Source of the DNA: Brevibacterium aurantiacum
Lineage (GTDB): Bacteria > Actinomycetota > Actinomycetes > Actinomycetales > Brevibacteriaceae
Direction: 5' to 3'
Length of the DNA stretch: 64,000 nucleotides
Assembly: GCF_900169065.1 (NCBI RefSeq)
Contig: NZ_FXZB01000017.1
Location: 1 to 64,000, forward strand
Part shown: positions 61,083-64,000 of the stretch, one piece after another
Layout: every line of letters starts with the position of its first letter
Position numbering within the stretch: the stretch's first letter is position 1
Program-made: the position numbers and the translations under genes
The notes under the pieces: model-generated
The model's database searches: none
The model's input: the letters and a program-made list of their open reading frames with translations, nothing else
What the model was told of the DNA's origin: nothing

Positions 61083-61859
61083 CTATTCGTCAGGTGACTT
61101 CTCGTCCGAGGGCTTCTCCGTGGGCGCTTCGGACTTCTCGTCTTCTGCCTTCTTGTCCTCGGCTTCTTTCTTCTCTTTGGCCTTAGTGGCAGCGTCCTTC
61201 TCAAGTTTGAACTTTGCCGGCTTGCTCTCCTCATCGCCGAGTTTGACGATGAGCTCATAGTCTCCGGCACCGAATTCCTGGTTCGTCCGGTTGCAGTTCT
61301 TGTCGACCTGCACCCGGTTCCATTCGAACTGTGCAGTCTTCTCCGATTCGGGCGCGAACTCGGTCGAGACTTCAGCGTTCTCGTCCTCATCGGCGGCGCA
61401 GAACTTCGACGACCAGACGACGTCACCGTTCTTCTCGACCAGGAACTCCTGATCCTTGGTGCCCACTTCGATCAGGCAGGTGGCCGTGTGGTTGTTCTCG
61501 ATGACCATTTCGAACTTGGGTTTGGCGTCTTCTTTGAAGCTCTTCTTGTTGACCTTGGCCTTGAGACCGACCTGCTCCTCGGGGCACTTACCACTTGCGG
61601 CCTTCTCATCTGGGACTGGCGCCGCCGTCGTCTCGCTCGCAGACGGAGTCTCCTCGGCAACAGGGTCCTTCTCATCGCCGCCGCCAAGTCCCTTGACGAT
61701 TCCGACGACCCCGAGCACCAGCAGAGCGATGACCACAAGGCTGGCGACCAGCAGCGCGTAGCGACGCCGACGGTACACGTGCGCTGGCAGCTTCCCGCTA
61801 GACTGGCGGGGCTGCCTGGCACCGTTCTTCGGCTGAGAACCACGATTGGAAGGAGTCAT
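61083..61859 (-). CDS. Single-pass membrane protein with a charged tail, unknown
   Basis: This 258-residue protein has a basic cytoplasmic N-terminus, one transmembrane helix (about residues 33-56, ALLVASLVVIALLVLGVVGI), and an extracellular domain with four cysteines (KCPEEQ, TCLIEV, KFCAAD and KNCNRT). A Lys/Glu/Ala-rich charged tail of about 50 residues follows. I do not recognise a family. The ATG at 61859 lies 7 bases after a minus-strand TAGGCT, so it is probably leaderless. The longer frame to 62354 is antisense to mutY. It diverges from mutY over 36 bases. Confidence 0.78.
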   Translation of the reverse strand: MTPSNRGSQPKNGARQPRQSSGKLPAHVYRRRRYALLVASLVVIALLVLGVVGIVKGLGGGDEKDPVAEETPSASETTAAPVPDEKAASGKCPEEQVGLKAKVNKKSFKEDAKPKFEMVIENNHTATCLIEVGTKDQEFLVEKNGDVVWSSKFCAADEDENAEVSTEFAPESEKTAQFEWNRVQVDKNCNRTNQEFGAGDYELIVKLGDEESKPAKFKLEKDAATKAKEKKEAEDKKAEDEKSEAPTEKPSDEKSPDE

Positions 61860-61895
61860 CGCTTTGAGCCTAGGCCGAAGCGTTTGAGCATCCAA

Positions 61896-62933
61896 ATGAC
61901 ACACCGAGCCTCTGCCGAATCGAGATCTTCGCGCCCCGATTCCCCGTTCCCCGCAGTTGCGAACACGGACATCCATCGGGTTCGCGAGACGATCATCACC
62001 TGGTTCGAATCCGCGGCGCGTCCCCTGCCGTGGAGAGATGCCGACACCACAGCCTGGGCCGTCCTCGTCAGCGAGATCATGTCTCAGCAGACCCCTGTGT
62101 CCCGGGTCGAACCCCGTTGGCGGGAGTGGATGCAGAAGTGGCCGACACCCGCAGATCTGGCACAGGCACCCACCGCCGAGGTTCTCCACCGTTGGGACCG
62201 TCTCGGTTACCCAAGGAGGGCACTGCGACTCCAGGAAGCCGCACGTGTCATCACTGAGGAGCTCGACGGTCACGTGCCACAGACCGCCAAGGAGCTCGAA
62301 CGTCTGCCCGGCATCGGCTCCTATACCGCAGCAGCAGTAACATCCTTCGCCCACGGGGAGCGCACCACCGTCCTCGACACGAACGTGCGCCGTGTCCTCA
62401 TCCGCCTGTTCGCAGGTCGCGATCGCCCCTCCCCTTCACCTGGTCGTGCAGAGACCGAATGGGCCGGCCAGTTCGTTCCGGAGACAGAGCACAAGCAGTG
62501 GAACGCCGGGGTCATGGAGTTCGGTGCGCTCGTGTGCACGGCCAGGAACCCTCAGTGCGAGACCTGCCCGCTCAATGACATCTGCGCCTGGCAGAAGGCG
62601 GGACGTCCCACCTCGGCGGTGAAGCCGAAGACCCAGAAATGGGCGGGCACAGACAGGCAGCTGCGCGGAGCCATCATGGATGTACTCAAATCCGCGCATG
62701 AGAATGCCGACGGTGCTCACACCGGCGGATCGGTTCCCATTGATCTCTTCACTACGACGACTGCCAAGATTGATCCCGACATGCTCGATGAGCTCTCCGG
62801 GCACACCGCGACGAAACTCGACCGAGTTCGAGACCTCAGCGCGGATTCACAGAGGATCACACGCCTGATCGATGACCTCGTCTCAGACGGTTTGGCTGCA
62901 CGAACGAAGAACGTGCTGCAACTCCCCAGCTGA
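61896..62933 (+). CDS. mutY: MutY, A/G-specific adenine glycosylase
   Basis: MutY removes adenine paired with 8-oxoguanine. It has 345 residues: PLPWRDADTTAWAVLVSEIMSQQTPV with the catalytic Glu, the helix-hairpin-helix LERLPGIGSYTAAAVTSFA, the catalytic Asp in VLDTNVRRVL, and a four-cysteine iron-sulfur motif CTARNPQCETCPLNDICAW. The C-terminal 8-oxoG-recognition domain is short, as in other actinobacterial MutY proteins. The ATG at 61896 has no clear Shine-Dalgarno. Confidence 0.93.
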   Translation: MTHRASAESRSSRPDSPFPAVANTDIHRVRETIITWFESAARPLPWRDADTTAWAVLVSEIMSQQTPVSRVEPRWREWMQKWPTPADLAQAPTAEVLHRWDRLGYPRRALRLQEAARVITEELDGHVPQTAKELERLPGIGSYTAAAVTSFAHGERTTVLDTNVRRVLIRLFAGRDRPSPSPGRAETEWAGQFVPETEHKQWNAGVMEFGALVCTARNPQCETCPLNDICAWQKAGRPTSAVKPKTQKWAGTDRQLRGAIMDVLKSAHENADGAHTGGSVPIDLFTTTTAKIDPDMLDELSGHTATKLDRVRDLSADSQRITRLIDDLVSDGLAARTKNVLQLPS

Positions 62934-62949
62934 TCGTCTCAAGCTGCCT

Positions 62950-62994
62950 GATCCGCGGCTGCAGGATCCGCGGCTGCAGGATCCGCTGAGCCGC
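62950..62994. repeat. 15-base tandem repeat between mutY and the acetyltransferase gene
   Basis: GATCCGCGGCTGCAG occurs twice in tandem (62950-62964 and 62965-62979) followed by a 7-base partial copy. GCGGCT/AGCCGC arms (62970-62975 and 62989-62994) can form a hairpin over the end. Two convergent genes flank it, so it may have terminator function. Confidence 0.7.
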
Positions 62995-63003
62995 GACGGT
63001 GAT

Positions 63004-63606
63004 TCACAGAAACTTGATCATGCGGGCGTTGCCCAAGGTGTTGGGCTTGACTCGGGCCAAGTCCAGGAACTCTGCCACGCCCTCATCGGCGGAGTGCAGA
63101 AGCTCGACGTAGACCTCCGGAGAGACGGGGATGCCCTTGATCGGCTCAAATCCGAGCGAACCGAAGAACCCGGTCTCAAAGGTCAGGCAGAAGACCCTGT
63201 CGACGCCGATGGCCACAGCATCTGCCAGGAGCTGTCTGATGAGCGCCTTGCCTACTCCGCGGCCCCGATAGGCCGGGGATGTGGCTACCGTGCGTGCTTC
63301 TGCAAGATCGGCCCAGATGACGTGCAGTGCCGCGCAACCGGCCAGAATCTCAGTTCCGTCGGGCTGCGGGTCGACCACCAACCAGAACTCCTGCAGAGTT
63401 TCGAAGTAGGTGACGGTGTCCTTGGCCAGCAGAATGCGCTCTTCGGCCAGCGGGGCGACCAAGGCCTCGATTCCCTTGACGTCGGATGTGCGAGCCCTGC
63501 GCAGGTAGAGCCCACCGGGAAGCGAATGGTTGAAGTGGTGATCCGTGGAGACCTGATCATGGTCGAAGTCGACTGGGGCTGAGCTCATATCCTCATTCAA
63601 CACCAT
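63004..63606 (-). CDS. GNAT N-acetyltransferase, probable amino-acid (glutamate) N-acetyltransferase
   Basis: This 200-residue GNAT protein has the acetyl-CoA loop RTVATSPAYRGRGVGKALIRQLL and a C-terminal FETGFFGSLGFEP. It resembles the short actinobacterial N-acetylglutamate synthase type (Rv2747-like) that starts arginine synthesis; the call is by motif style and is tentative. Start ATG at 63606 or 63588. It lies downstream of the clpC terminator. Confidence 0.8.
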   Translation of the reverse strand: MVLNEDMSSAPVDFDHDQVSTDHHFNHSLPGGLYLRRARTSDVKGIEALVAPLAEERILLAKDTVTYFETLQEFWLVVDPQPDGTEILAGCAALHVIWADLAEARTVATSPAYRGRGVGKALIRQLLADAVAIGVDRVFCLTFETGFFGSLGFEPIKGIPVSPEVYVELLHSADEGVAEFLDLARVKPNTLGNARMIKFL

Positions 63607-63619
63607 CGGCCGCAGGCAT

Positions 63620-63660
63620 GAAAAAGCCCGGGGACTCAGCTGCTGCTGTGTCCCCGGGCT
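63620..63660 (-). terminator. Rho-independent terminator of clpC
   Basis: On the minus strand, AGCCCGGGGAC (63660-63650) pairs perfectly with GTCCCCGGGCT (63635-63625) over a 14-base loop, followed by TTTTT (63625-63621). It lies 23 bases beyond the clpC stop. Confidence 0.92.
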
Positions 63661-63682
63661 CCTTCAGTGCTCCAGGAGAAGA

Positions 63683-64000
63683 TCAGGAAGTAGAGCTTCC
63701 CGATCCGCTGCCACCGGACGAACCGGCACCAGCGAGTTCTCCACCGGAACCGGAGTCATCCGGACCGCTGGCGGCAATGCTTTCGGTCTCCACGCCTTCG
63801 AACGTGAATTCCGCTTCCTTGCCTTCTCCCTTGACGTCGACCTTGATGGTCTGACCGCTGCCGATCTCCTTGAACAGGATCTTCTCGGACAGGTGGTCTT
63901 CGATCTCGAGCTGGATCGTCCGACGCAGCGGACGAGCACCCAAGACCGGATCGTAGCCACGGTCGGCCAGCAGGCTCTTCGCCGCATCGCTGACTTCGAC
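63683..64000 (-). CDS. clpC: ClpC C-terminus (partial), Clp ATPase
   Basis: The last 105 residues of a ClpC-type AAA+ unfoldase run off the right edge. Residues SLLADRGYDPVLGARPLRR and EIEDHLSEKILFKE belong to the C-terminal D2 small domain that contacts ClpP. A Ser/Gly-rich disordered tail ends the protein. The stop is at 63683-63685 and a strong terminator follows. The start and most of the gene are outside the window. Confidence 0.93.
   Translation of the reverse strand, partial: VEVSDAAKSLLADRGYDPVLGARPLRRTIQLEIEDHLSEKILFKEIGSGQTIKVDVKGEGKEAEFTFEGVETESIAASGPDDSGSGGELAGAGSSGGSGSGSSTS

Larger units (their letters stand above)
4841..62616. repeat. Dispersed over-represented word GCCGAGGTGG (core CCGAGGTGG)
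   Basis: The 9-base core CCGAGGTGG was found at plus positions 4841, 4862, 4955, 8387, 19716, 37700, 40079, 44183, 46546, 51772, 54031, 54887, 55238 and 56782. It lies on the minus strand at 8501, 8633, 18725, 22904, 26547, 32908, 35070, 42991, 53809, 56009 and 62608 (left ends). That is 25 by eye. It is read in several frames (AEV, TSA, HLG, RRGG), on both gene strands, and once between genes (35070), so codon use alone does not explain it. Confidence 0.6.

Noticed and set aside
61860-62354. N-terminal extension of the membrane protein gene at 61083
   Set aside because: It is antisense to mutY and Cys/Gly-rich without a fold; the ATG at 61859 has a leaderless promoter box.
1-64000. CRISPR array or IS element
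   Set aside because: No regularly spaced repeats with unique spacers, and no transposase-like frame, were seen. The repeats present are short tandem or dispersed words.

Overview
The window is 64 kb of high-GC chromosome from an actinobacterium. Gene content and order point to the Micrococcales, most likely Brevibacterium or a close relative. This is inferred from menaquinone genes, an actinobacterial haem/cytochrome c block, the 32-residue ribosomal protein bS22, many leaderless genes and DUF222-HNH, DUF4229 and PLDc_N proteins. No phage, IS element or CRISPR array was found. Apart from one DUF222-HNH nuclease gene at the left edge, this is core chromosome.

Layout. 0.2-1.7 kb: DUF222/HNH nuclease gene. 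1.8-11.3 kb: menaquinone genes menD, menC and menBEA, with an esterase, a lipoprotein and two small membrane proteins. menC and menB diverge from a very tight, apparently leaderless promoter pair. 11.3-11.76 kb: gene-free. 11.8-24.7 kb: one minus-strand block for haem and cytochrome c. In transcription order it is bS22, a glutaredoxin-like protein, rex, a fused hemA-hemC gene, cobA/hemD, hemB, a marR gene, hemL, a histidine phosphatase, resA, ccdA, resB and ccsB, with stops and starts overlapping almost throughout. 24.9-28.2 kb: acuC diverging from trkH-trkA. 28.3-29.2 kb: an unknown gene and tRNA-Gly(CCC). 29.5-32.5 kb: a DUF485/acetate symporter pair diverging from a RamA-like regulator. 32.5-35.1 kb: proC, a TIM-barrel isomerase-like gene and a GNAT gene. 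35.1-39.2 kb: glpD-glpF-glpK. 39.4-44.7 kb: prpD-prpB-prpC, an enoyl-CoA hydratase gene and ppx. 45-49 kb: a monooxygenase, a degenerate Nudix protein, a universal stress protein with a structured leader, and an LPXTG-anchored phosphatase. 49-52.1 kb: TPP riboswitch and the ykoE-ykoD-ykoC thiamine ECF transporter. 52.2-57.7 kb: small enzymes and a LysR regulator diverging from an oxidase/ALDH7 pair that looks like lysine (pipecolate) catabolism. 57.7-64 kb: map, radA, mutY, an acetyltransferase and the 3' end of clpC.

How it works together. The left third builds the respiratory chain: menaquinone, haem and cytochrome c, with the NADH sensor Rex heading the haem operon. The middle handles carbon entry: acetate, propionate, glycerol, and acetyl-CoA synthetase deacetylation. 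The right third covers thiamine uptake, amino-acid catabolism and housekeeping.

The observations most worth following up are: a 10-base word (GCCGAGGTGG) hugely over-represented on both strands; the hemA-hemC fusion; a predicted H-type pseudoknot just upstream of the Shine-Dalgarno of a universal stress protein gene; the mirror-image leaderless menB/menC promoter; and the RBS-masking TPP switch. All functional calls rest on reading motifs and gene context; no database search was run.
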